Assembly (NCBI GenBank): GCA_000934455.1 | Contig: KN882606.1 | Coordinates: 89,302 to 153,301 of the forward strand | Direction: 5' to 3' | Origin: Apostichopus parvimensis | Taxonomy: Eukaryota; Echinodermata; Holothuroidea; Aspidochirotida; Stichopodidae | DNA length: 64,000 bases | Shown: one piece after another, positions 12,055-23,625 of the stretch | Numbering within the stretch: position 1 is the first letter of the stretch | Layout of the letters: each line of letters opens with the position of its first letter | Notes under the pieces: model-generated | Seen by the model: only the letters and a program-made list of their open reading frames with translations | Told to the model about the DNA's origin: nothing | Databases searched by the model: none | Translations under genes and position numbers: made by a program

Positions 12055-15000
12055 GGGTCTGTTCACGTTAAACCGCCCAAATTAGCAAAAATTGAATTTG
12101 GAGCATTGTGACAAAATAGTTAGAGATTCTAGAGAAGTAATACAAAATATTATTCACATGGAGAGAGTCCACCTAGTTGTACCTACCATAGCATATACAA
12201 TGTCCTAAGATATGCATATGGTATGCTATACTCCCAGAGGTGCCGAAATGTGGACGGAAAATGTTGTCATTTTCAAACTGTACTATTTTTACTTCGAGCT
12301 ATTCTCAACTCCAAAAGTGGATTACTCTAAATTTTGTCATGATTGAACTGTGAGGCTATAGGTTCCCTCTCATAAATATTTGAGAACATTTCATCGATGA
12401 ATTTGCGAATTATTTCGTGCCTGTGTGTAATGTCCGAAACACCAGTGATGTCCGAAACAAGTTTTAATTAATATTGCTTTATATTGCTTTAAAATAAGAC
12501 ACAATAGATGAGCACTTCATATATTATGACAAGTTCTATTGTTACAAACATACATACTGCACTACTCAAAACTGTATCCATCTTTACCAAATATTATAGC
12601 AAAATAACCTTAAAAGTACTTTTCAGACATCACCATGTGTTTCGGACATCACTTTTGTGAATCCAACAAATTGTGAAACAGCACTAGTTTCAACTGAATG
12701 ATTCAAGTGTTTGATTTGAGTGTGCTAGAATGCACTAAGATCCTACAACAGAATGCTTCTTAACTTTGGTGTCATGTGACCAACATTTATTAATCTTTTG
12801 ATGACTTTTGACAAGTATAAAATTATATTTTACATATTTGGTTATAAATGTTACTGGGAATATCAAATTACTTAAATTTTTCTAGATCTGACATCATTAA
12901 CACTACAATTTTCCAGTATTTAGTACTGAAGAAGAAACCACTTTTTTTTAAATTATTTTCTGAAATAGCATGTATCAGGAAGGCTACAGTACATTAGACA
13001 GTAATGCTGTAATTGTCTGCTAATTGTCTGTAATTGTCACAACCATAGAAAGCCTATTAATAGGCTAGAAGAACTACATCAAATAGCACGTGGGTACCAT
13101 GCATGGACTGTTATGTGATGTGTTCCAGCTTCCATGGCGGTACCAATTTGATATTTCCAAATATCATTTTGAGAATTGTAAAGATTACACACAATTTTCA
13201 TAGGCCTAGACGAGTTTTGTAGCATAGATCATGTTTCTGTCACATTGGTCTACAGCACGGTATGTCAACGTCACTTTGAAAAACTGAACACCGTTCAGTG
13301 TCGTCTGCCGCTCTATATGTATGAAATCAGTGTGCATCTATGACACCCTATGTCAGAGCAGTTTAACTGTTGATGCGAACTTGATGGTTGTCAAGAAAAG
13401 CTACCAGTACTTGGGAAGATGTTAGCTAAGTAGTAGGACCGTGGAACGTGTCTGATGATCTATTCTATAAATGTTGGTCAACGACTATAACTATAATGTT
13501 AAGGTACAGACATTGCTAGTTAACTGTGTGTTTTCTGCTGCTCTAAGCCCACATATACATTTACTAGTTAGTAAATCACAATGAGCAATGTGGAAAGGAA
13601 TGCAGTATGTCAGATTATCAGTACCACCCTGGAACACATTACAGTACATGACCCTCTATGACTGGTATGCGGATTTACTGTGTGATGAAACCTCTAGGTT
13701 TACTCGATGGTGTCAACAGTATTGATACACACAGAGTGGTGCATCATGCATGACCATGTTTTCATTCCGAGTTGCTTCAGACTTCAGCGCTGTAGCGATA
13801 AGTATACAGATATTTATCATTATGAAAGTTAAGGATAAAGCTGAACAATTTGCTGAGCTGCTGTATACCCTAACATCTATGCATTATACTTAAATGTAAG
13901 TTTAGGCCATACGCCTTAATAAAAACAATCGTACAAAGTAAATCATAATTCATATGTGACAAGGAGTATACAACAAACATGAATACTTGTTTTTCACATG
14001 ATAATAGCCAAGGCATAATGATGAAGTTCAATACAGAAGGTAAACTAGTACTTATAGTACTACTAGTATAGGCTACTGCTGTTGCTTAGCTGGGCCAGTG
14101 GAAGCAATATTCAACATTGGCAGATCCAGCTCAAAGGTGCAGGAGGAAGGGGTAGGGGCGGGTGGGTGCCATTTGAAGGAATGCAAAATAGTTGTTATTG
14201 TTGACATTACAAAATAGGACCAAGCATTCTAGTGAAGTTTAGGATATGATACCCCTGCCCTCCCCTCTTAAAATTGTTTAAATAGTACACTTAATGATAC
14301 TAGCTACAACAGGTGGGTGCCAAATTAGCTATGTGGGGATGTATCTTGTGTACATCTGTATATTTATTAAATGGTAAATATTTGCTGTTTGTTTCAATTA
14401 TTGCAATAATGGTAATGATGGAAATGTGGAAACTGTAAAAGTTAAAAAGGCTTCTATAACACTTTTGGGGTATAACGTTATTTGCAGTCAATAATAATAC
14501 CACTTTCTGAAAAATAATGTATATGTTGACGTTTCTGGGAAGTGTTGGTGAACGCTGGCCAATGCAAATGGTATGTGGACAGGTAACGAATGTGATGTAG
14601 CAGAGATTAACTGTATGCAAATGGTGATCAATGAATGGTCATTATGTGGAGTGTTATGGAGTGTTAGCTTAGTGGTTAACGCCGGTGCCTTTTAATCATA
14701 GGGTCCCGAGTTCGAGTCACTCCGAGATTAATTAAGTCGTCCAGTTACAGAGTTGTTGACAATTAACAATTCATAATCATGGACGTTATATATGAATCTA
14801 AGCGACTGACTTCGGACAGCTTGCGGCTTTGATAAGCCAATGATGGCTTCTTTGCGAGTTCCTGCTTGCAGGAGGATCTAAACTACACGTGCGTATTCTG
14901 GATAAGTATGAATTGAGTATGTAGTAAACAGTGATAAATCATTAACATTAAATGGGGTTATCAGTTATACCAAGCCATCAGATTTTCACTTTGAAAAGTT

Positions 15001-16885
15001 TATGTCTATCAGATTGTATTTTAAAGTATATATCTATCAGATTGTATTTTCTGGTTCGGTTATATAATAATTCACTAGATTGTATATTTATAAAATTAAA
15101 TACTGTCTCCATATTTTCAGTATCTGGCATAGATAAAGTGAACCACATAGATTTCTTATGGCCAAACAGCACAGACATCTCGTGGACTGATTTTAAAATG
15201 TTAATGTTTGTAATCCCATATCTAGCTATCATAACCCGAGGAGATCGTTCAGTCTATGTACAGATGGAGCAAGTTGATCATTAATGATATTGAATCACGC
15301 ATAAAGGAGCTGTAAACAGTAAACTTAGTGTGGTACGGTACTATTCGGAGTTATTGATACTGATAGTATTACTGAAATATAATATCATTCAGTTAATTTG
15401 TATTGCAAAGTAAATTGTCCATGTCCATGGCTGGATAGTACCAAAATTGGACATTGACCCTATCGGCTCTGTCCAGATGTTCAATTTGAAAAAAATGTGC
15501 CTCAGGGCATTTGTTTTCCCAAGAATTTCCAGTGCGATTATTTTTCAGTACACCTTGTTGATTCCCCAGTCTATGGTGTTTTAGTAAGTACATTCCCTCA
15601 AAAATTCATAATATCTAGTGTAAATATGCTATTGTCTGACTGTTGTGTATATTTTGAAGCAGACTTTTGTTGCTTGAACATGTTTGAATAGCAAAAATTA
15701 TTACTTAATATTGTTGTTACCTGCTGAAATATGTATTATTGTTATGCGGCTTTGTGAACATTTTTCCAAGGTGATGTCCGAAAAATTGAGTGATATCCGA
15801 AACGCTCATAAAGTAACTTTCAATGAACACTGAGGATTTGAACTATAATAAGTTCAAAAATGTCATTACACCTTGTAGGTAGCTTGTCAACAACAAAGAC
15901 CCCTTTGTTACAGATGTAACTTTTGATATGATATGCTTTGTGTAGAAAACATTAAAGTGATATCCTAATACATTTGTGGTGATGTCCAAAACATAGTCCA
16001 AGACAGTCTTATTCAAATCTATAAAACAAGTATTTGCATTTTTCATTATTTGAAATGAATTTGATGCTGTTTGTTAACATCACATATTGTGATGTGCTGA
16101 TATATTGCTAAGTATTAACAAGCATGGCCTTCGTTTAATAATTGTCTTGTTGATCACTTGTATCTCTTTTCTTTGTTTTGAACTTGGAACCTAGGAAGGG
16201 TCCAAATATCTCTTTTAGTACGGTTATCAATTTACTAAAATGCTTTTCTATTCATTATTATTGCCTTTAAATTAACACTATTTGTTTTATTACTATATAT
16301 TAGGTTATATTAGGTAAAACATTGGTGGTTGAAGTCCGAAACAAGATCTTTTGGAGGGGTGATGTCGGAAACAAGAGTCAAGAAAACAAATTCTGAAAGG
16401 ACATGACCCAGGATTTTCAGCTTTTGGTTAATATATGTGCTTATGTTGTGGTTTAATTTTATGGTATAATTGTTACTATTAGTTTCAGTTTTGTTCTTTA
16501 AAGAAAAACTGTTGTAACTTCATTTCAGGAAAAATTAAATTTTTCTAACGATCCTCTAATATTGTTTATGCGATACTGCATCATCGATATCATCCAATAG
16601 CAAATGTTGTGTTAACAAAGAAAATAATAACATAATTCCCAAATGTAGCAACAATGGAGTGACACACCACCATGAAAAAAAGAACACATTTTGGAAAGTT
16701 TATAGATTGTCACACTATTAACCATCTTGAATATAGTTTCCAGAATAGTTTAAGCTCTGGTCAATTCTGATTCATAAATTGTAGATATTAGTTATGTTAT
16801 TTACTTAGAATAGAAGTTCTTTACTGTAATTTGAAAATTTGGTACCTCCGGCAACCAAATTGGGCGCTTTAACGTGAACAGAACC
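12055..16885. mobile_element. 4.8-kb DNA transposon with terminal inverted repeats, probably non-autonomous
   Basis: The left end GGGTCTGTTCACGTTAAA continues with CGCCCAA. The right end, as reverse complement, is GGTTCTGTTCACGTTAAA followed by CGCCCAA; only two or three mismatches occur in about 26 bp. AAAT precedes the left end and follows the right end, a possible 4-bp target duplication. A motif close to GTGATGTCCGAAACA recurs at 12430, 12448, 12636 (inverted), 15771, 15790, 15979, 16331 and 16359, that is in two subterminal zones. No frame over about 110 residues and no DDE-type motif is visible. The superfamily is unknown to me. Confidence 0.8.
14655..14905 (+). mobile_element. tRNA-derived SINE nested in the DNA transposon
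   Basis: The head 'gttagcttagtggttaacgc' fits a pol III A box (TRGCnnAGTGG). About 35 bases on, 'gggtcccgagttcgagtc' fits a B box (GGTTCGANTCC type). The body that follows contains 'gcggctttgataagccaatg' and 'tgcgagttcctgcttgcagg' and has no tRNA cloverleaf, so it is a SINE and not a working tRNA. The family is not assigned. It is younger than its host transposon if its insertion is confirmed. Confidence 0.65.
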
Positions 16886-17389
16886 AAATGTGTTCAACTC
16901 ACTACCAATGCGTAGTTACCGCGAGTGCGTAGGAAAGCTAAGTTTTGTTTCGACTATAATGAAAAAAGTCTGCTTTCCCCATAAACATGTAGAAATAAGC
17001 AAGCATCAAGTGATTGCAGATCTCGACTTAAGTCATATATGCTAAGCTATATTCATCTGACCTTCAACCCCTCCCCCCCCCCCTTTACGCCCTAACAGAC
17101 TAACTCGACAGAACCACACTTGTGCCGGATAGGTGATAACAATATAAGTGTCAATAAACACATTAGCTTTACCTGACAACTGGTAGAAATAATTTGTAGC
17201 AGGAAATTAAATCAGGCGCTTCAATATTATCTTCATAATAGCTTGGTCTTCAAACGCAAACGTATATGTACCAGTCTTGAAAAATAACATATTCTTATAA
17301 ATAAATTACAAAATTGTAAAACTTAAAACAATTTATTTGTGAAAATTTAACTATCACGTCTGTACATAAACATGCATACTGTATTTTTT

Positions 17390-18465
17390 TTTAATTCTCG
17401 GAATCTTCTCATCTGAACCACTCTTGCATGATAACACAGTGAAGGTAAGTTATAACATATTATGTTGATAGTACATGACAGGCTTAGTTGAGAAAACGAT
17501 TTTTGAAAATTATTTTTCCCCCGTTTCTCCATCCCTAATATGTACTGTTTTAACGCCTCAACCTACATACAGTAACAGTAACAAAGAACCTCCCCTCCCG
17601 ACACATCCGGAGTAAACACGACCGGCACACGCCGGTGTATATGCCGTTAACAAGCAACGTCACGTAAACGCTATTTAATACAATGATTGTGCAACACATT
17701 CCACGCCCTTTGAATTTGTCTATGTAATGTTTGTTGCTGTGCTAAATCTCTGTCGTGTCTACTCTAGAGCAGCTAGGCCTATTGTACAGTACGTTACAGC
17801 ATAATCAATCCTCCCCCCTCACCCAGCCTCCTCTTCCCCGAACAAACTCTACATAACAAACAAACAATAACTGTCACGGCTGGGAGATATCTATACCTGA
17901 TAATATAACCCAATAGCTACACCTTACTGCTGACATTAACGGTTTATAACATTTAAACAGTCGTTTGTTTGAATTCTCTTGATATCATTCTGGGTGTAAG
18001 AACCCACTCATCTGTACCAGTCTTGCATGAGAAAATCGTAAGAGATAAGTTAGAAAATATTGTGTTGATATTACATGATAGTTGCAAAAATGAAAGTTTC
18101 TATTAGTATTCCCCGTTTCTCGTTCCCTACTCTCCTGTACACTCATCGATCACCACATTAGCATTACGGTGGTTAATCAGGCATCAACCTACAAACAGTC
18201 ATCGCAAGAACGAACTTGTCGTTCCGACACATGCATAGTAAATATAATCGACACACGCCCGTATGAACCGTTTACAAGCTACCACCACGTAAACTCTAGT
18301 CAGACGCTATAGTTGATATTATAATATTTTGTGTCTATAACTGTAACACAAATTCTTAGCCTTTGATATTCTCTCTAAAATGTTTGTTGTAGGCTCATTC
18401 TTTGCCGTGTAAAAGTAGCAGCCTATTGTGCAGCTGCAAATGTTACAATATGTTACAGCATCATA
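17390..18465. repeat. Diverged tandem duplication, unit about 0.6 kb
   Basis: Stretches of 17390-17810 recur about 600 bp later at 18000-18465 with many changes: the 'catctgaaccactcttgcatga'-type phrase, 'ccccgtttctc', 'cgacacacgcc', 'aatgtttgttg' and 'gttacagcat' occur in the same order. Both lie in the long intron of gene A. No coding sense is visible. Confidence 0.75.
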
Positions 18466-20696
18466 AATGCTACAGTAAATATCTTTACTAAACGTGAGCG
18501 ACAGTATCATAATCCATATACCACTACCACTCCCATTGTGACCGCACAACCAAATCATATCCAGTATCACTACCAGTACCAGGGCTAACTCGGTTCTCGG
18601 AATGTCGTATTCGATTAGGGCTTACTGATATGTTACTCGGTCTATATACGTACGGATTAGTGTCGAATTAATAACTATTATAAAAACAGATATATTCCTC
18701 AACACAAGTACTGTATTTAAACTTACCTTGAAAGCAAGATTGTTTTAGAAGGATTTTATCCTAAAGCGGTGATAAACGTATATGTCTGGGCCTAGATTTG
18801 ATATAGCGTAACTGTGTGTGTCAAAATAAAAGCTCCGTTTTCAACGCAGTTACATCACCATTATATTGTAATGGACGATTCCCCTGGATTGACGCGGCAG
18901 ACTGCATGGCTGAAATACCAACACCTGCGTACATTACTGTAGTAGTTGTAATGCTTCAATTGAACAGGTGTTATATATAAGCTGTGAAGGGTCTACTGAC
19001 GGGTGAATAGGTTATCGTAACTCGCCCGAGTTAACCTTTTGAGAACCAAATATTTATGAATAATGTAATATTGCATGAAGATAATCATTGAGAAACGTAA
19101 CCAACGAATGCTGCTGACAGGAAGTAACATCTACTAGAGATGAAAGCCAAATACTGTGCAGCCGATCCGATCAAATCAAGCATAAACAACAGTGTTTTGA
19201 TCGAGGAAACAGTTAATATTTTGTGGGGGCGCACTCCCGAAATATGTCTTAGAGATTGACGGGAAAATGTTAATGTTCTAAACTAGATAGTGTGTCTCAC
19301 TGTTCGTTTTCAGCTATTTATACCCCTCGTTATAAATGTCATTGATTGGTTTACAGACTCAGATAACAGAAAGAGATCAATTCAACCATAGTAATATTGC
19401 AACAGAGTAATTAAATGCCCTGAATAATGTGTTTCGTTGACATTAGATTCATGGCATTAATGAAATAATACCTTTTGTTCTATTTTGAAATTTAAAGTGC
19501 CCTGTTTTTGTAGTTGAGAGTGTCATTCTGATACTTCAACTGCTTCACTTTTTGAAGTATTAATATGAAAACATCAATGGATAATTGTCCTTTATGTTCT
19601 CATTCTGGAATTTGTGATATAGAATGCTTGTTGAGTCAATAGTAGTCGGGACGGTTTATGTAGTGTGGTTAGCTACGAATCCCACTGATCCTTAAAGTTT
19701 GTGCAAAATACAAGAAGAAAAGTAAGCAGCCTCCAATTCTACTTTTTGTCAGTATATTTTCTTGAAGGATCATAACATATTTCGGCAATGAATATGAAAG
19801 CTGCATAGTTTTATCCCAGTACGTAGGCTATATAGCAAATTTTGTGCTGAAAGAAGGTACGCCTGTATCTGTAAGGGTACAGAGACAAAGTTGCAAGGGA
19901 ACAAGTACATACTAAGAGTACGTAGCACGTTGCACAGTACAACAAAATATGATTGAGAGAATTTGGAATGGCTTTTGGAATTTGAAATAACTTGAAAGCG
20001 ATATATGTCAAAGAAAGAGAGAATTCTTTAATTGGCGAACAACGATGGCGAATGACGGAAGCAGTGTTTATGTAAATTAGACTAATGACTCTTTTCTGTT
20101 AAATGAATAAAGGTTGAATCTTAATGTTTTATAAAGAGTGACTAAAACTTTACGAAACAATATTTCACGAAGCCAAAGTGTCTCAATTTACACATCAATA
20201 GGAAATTGTCTTGGAGAATAAAGCAAAGAGCAAGTTAATTACACAGTTACTGAGACAAAAGAATGAACATTTCATAGCATTCTTAGTAGAGGCAAATGAA
20301 ATAACAATGAATTTAGCCGGACTGGTTATGACGTAAACTGTAGCCAATTAGTGCAAAGCGACACAGCAACCCGATTGCATAATATAATATACAATACATT
20401 TGCGTTATACTGTAATATGCTTCGTGCAGAAATGACGAATTTTAAACAATCTACATCATACAATCATTATTAAATTATATGTATTATTACACTTTATAAC
20501 ATACATTTCAGCGGTACTATGCATAAATTAAGAAAGTTTTTATTAACTATATAGCACAGAGTGGACGTTTGTGTGGCTGGTTTTTACTTGGTATCACAGA
20601 AATGAGTTGCATTAAAAAGTTGGACAATGATTGAAAAATATATTCATAAATAAAATCACATTTACGAGTTGATTTAGTATCCTTGATCATACTTAC
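18466..20696. other. Remainder of the gene A intron next to the NACHT exon
   Basis: AT-rich sequence with no exon, repeat or RNA gene that I can recognise. The 120-bp type of exon is not found between the NACHT exon and the exon at 11831, consistent with a direct phase 0 join. Confidence 0.5.
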
Positions 20697-22213
20697 GTCA
20701 TGACTTGATGCTACATGTAGCAGCTGTACGGTAGACCTCTGCAGTAACTTGCTGTCATCTTTGTCGATGATAACCTCTTTAGAACAGAGTTCTGTGACAG
20801 TCTTCCTGATCTCCGTAATGTCTCCATTTTGTTCCAATATGCAGAGGATTGCAAACTTATCACAATCCTTTTTCTTCTTCAAATATTCGATGATATTACG
20901 AGCAGCTGTACGGCTTAGTCCACATGCGAATCGAAAGACATACTGGAGGTCAAATGGATTCATCTTACCTAGAATCTGTTCTAGTTCAAACGCATTTTTT
21001 GCATTTGCAGTGACAATTGCCAACCTAAACGACGCATACCATTCACAGAATATTTTATGGTAGAATCTTACTTCAGTATTGGTCTTGATGTCCCCAGTAG
21101 AAGTTTCTCTGTTTGAATCTTCAAGTATTTCCTCCTCTACTAAAATACCCACACAGATATATAGATCATAAAACTGTTTACCAAGTCTCTGACAGAGCTG
21201 TTTTTTATTCCATGTAATCTGCTGGTTTTCTCTGTTTAGACCCTCAAATGCTACTGTATCCAGTTCAACGTGATTAATTTCATGTTCAACATAGTAGCTA
21301 ACTACATTGCGGTCAGATGCCTTGTTTCTAGTGTGACTATGGAAACATTTTAACATGTATACAAAAAAGTCTGTTACCGACTTAAATTTCCGAAAATCGT
21401 CTCGTTCATGAGTCATGTGAGCGAACGTAACAAAGAACAGAGGTACTTGACAAATGTCATCAAGGATTGGGTTTTCTCGCAATCCTCGCTTGATTTTATC
21501 AACAGCATTTTCGTTATTTTCACCTGTTATAGCCTTGCGAATATACTGGTCACGCGCTGTTTCGTCAAACCCAATTAATTCCAGTCGTTTCGGTGATGAC
21601 CTTTTGCAATATGTTGGTATGTACCTAGTTGTCAAGGTAACATCAAATGTTTCAAACAATTTGGATTTAATGATGCGCCAGATATCACTTCGATTACTTT
21701 TTTCTCTATTTGGATATTCGTCAAAGCCGTCCAGAATTATTTTTACTGTATTGCATCGTTGCAGAATATCTTTAATGTCTTTGGAATTCAAGCGAAACTC
21801 ACTCGGCAATAATATCACTTTAATAGCTTTATAGATTGATCTCACATTACCCAACTGTCTAAGTTTCAGAAGAATTAATACCTCCGCTGCAGAGACAGGA
21901 GAATCCTTGACACCATTACACCAGTCATAAGCTAGCTGGAGGGTCAGAGTTGATTTACCGTATCCAGCTTCACCCTTCACAATACGCCTAGTATATAACT
22001 TTGAACTTGAATCAGTAAAAATGTCTTTATACGAGCTCAAACGTTCTTTCTGTGAGTTTTCGGACTGAGTTTCTAGGACGTGTTCAATACCTCCCTCAAC
22101 AAAAACCTTATCTACACAATATAGTCTGTCCTTTATATAGGGAATTGGTTGTAATTCGTCATACTGCTTCTTGTAAACTGTCTTCAGAGAATCTAGAAGT
22201 ATGCACTTCTTTT
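20697..22213 (-). CDS. Gene A, NACHT-domain exon of an NLR-like receptor
   Basis: NLR proteins are cytoplasmic sensors that oligomerise through an ATP-binding NACHT module. This 1517-bp exon runs from 'ttcttaccag' to 'gtaagt', entering in phase 1 and leaving in phase 0. It begins EKKCILLDSLKTVYKKQYDE and continues QPIPYIKDRLYCVDKVFVEG. With exon 1 the protein would have Walker A GEAGYGKST at about residues 111-119, Walker B VKIILDGFDEYP at about 187-198, sensor LTTRY, then FYHKIFCEWYASFRLA (the FxHxxFxEfxAA motif of NLRs) and a helical tail ending QLLHVASSHD. It is uninterrupted. An apparent start at 22040 is a TTG inside the exon, and the frame reading on to 20547 is intron. The N-terminal side has no visible death-fold domain. 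Confidence 0.93.
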
Positions 22214-23534
22214 CTGGTAAGAAAATATTAAATAATTTAGTTAATTAAAAAAATCAGATACACGTAATGCTGAGAAACGTATGGAGATATTCGTAGTATA
22301 TTTTTCTGTTTTTTTTAAAGTTATTTACATTAAAATCAGCAGCAAAATCAGTCATATATTGTTAACTATACTCATAGTGCATCTAATATGTATACAATTT
22401 CAATATTCTATTGAAAATGTTCCTAACTTGTAGTCACTACTAGAGTCACTCTCATAGGAAACTTGAAACTATCAGCACAGTATACTAGTCATTAAATGAT
22501 GTCGTTCGATGTTGATACCTGATTGTTAATATGTCTTTTAAATTCCTGTGTGAGATATATCATCACCAAGTTGGACGTAATTCGTTTCATTAACACCTCA
22601 GAGCAATTAAAATACCAGATAAGTCACGTTTCATACATTTTTTAAATTCTGGTTCAGCCTATAACAAACTTTATTCAAGTACTTGTGTGATATATTATGT
22701 GTACAAGTACCAAAGATACGGTCTGTTACAACATACCGATAGCTCACATGCTTGGCTATCTTGAGTATTGGTCATTACTCAATTAAGCTTGAATGTTATA
22801 TTTTTCTTCTAATGTACTATCATGTGCTTAGCAATTAAGGGATTATTTTAATGTTCTTCAAACAACTTCATTTATGTCACTAAAAAAAGTTGTAAGTGTT
22901 CCATTACATGGTATAATACCAAAACGTAAGAGGGGGGGGGGGGTGCCGCGATTAATGTCGGTAAGATATTGGTCGTTTTGTCTGTCTTTTATATGTTCCG
23001 ATTTTTCTGTCCCTTCGTGTTATTTACAACTCGGACCATTCAAAAGACAATATCTTACCCAGGGAAACAGTTCATATAAGCTTAATGAGATTCAAACCAA
23101 GATATTACCATTGTGGTATGTGATCGAGACAGCTGTTAAGAGCAACTATCAAGAAACATTTATTCTATTTGAGAGATTACTCAACATTAATGTTCTTTAT
23201 AGAGAAATAAACGGATTTAGATGCTAGTAGCATTGATATTACACATCTTTAAAGTGACAGCTCCCAAACACTACTAGCAATTGGGATATGTAGCAAATTT
23301 AACTATTTTGTGGTGTTATGTCTGACATATAAGCCCTATATGATGATTGAGTATGTGTACTCAAAGTAACATTGAATTCGTCTCAACTGTAAGAACAGCA
23401 GTGACGGTAGTTATATTGGTACTACAGAATGAGGTGTTTGTTAGAGTAATTGCACTTTTCCATCCATGTTGTTTTGCCCCGTTGTTTAATGCGCATGCTA
23501 AAGAATATAATAATACAGTGAATGTGTCACTTAC
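22214..23534. other. Intron 1 of gene A
   Basis: The intron lies between the phase 1 donor after the start exon and the NACHT exon acceptor. It contains 12 consecutive G on the plus strand (22932-22943). The plus-strand frame 22874-23227 has no recognisable domain and I regard it as chance. Confidence 0.7.
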
Positions 23535-23625
23535 CTGATAAAGTGAGTGCTGACTGTGATGCTGACGCCGTTCCGTTGTGAGTGGGCTGTTTCTTTCTCC
23601 GAACGGCTTTCTTTTTACCTGGCAT
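23535..23625 (-). CDS. Gene A, start exon with basic N-terminus
   Basis: An ATG at 23625 follows an in-frame TAA upstream. The 91-bp coding part reads MPGKKKAVRRKKQPTHNG and ends ALTLS plus one base before 'gtaagtgac'. The phase 1 end joins exactly to the NACHT exon (G+AA giving E). Gene B' has a matching start exon whose last residues, ALTLE, correspond to ALTLS here, which supports both. The cluster KKKAVRRKKQ could act as a nuclear or membrane-contact signal (inference). There is no signal peptide, which fits a cytoplasmic receptor. No TATA box is evident upstream. Confidence 0.82.

Noticed and set aside
14655-14730. Functional tRNA gene
   Set aside because: A and B boxes are present, but the anticodon and acceptor stems do not pair; better explained as a SINE head.
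20749-21834. Two plus-strand frames within the NACHT exon
   Set aside because: Antisense shadows of the NACHT coding sequence.
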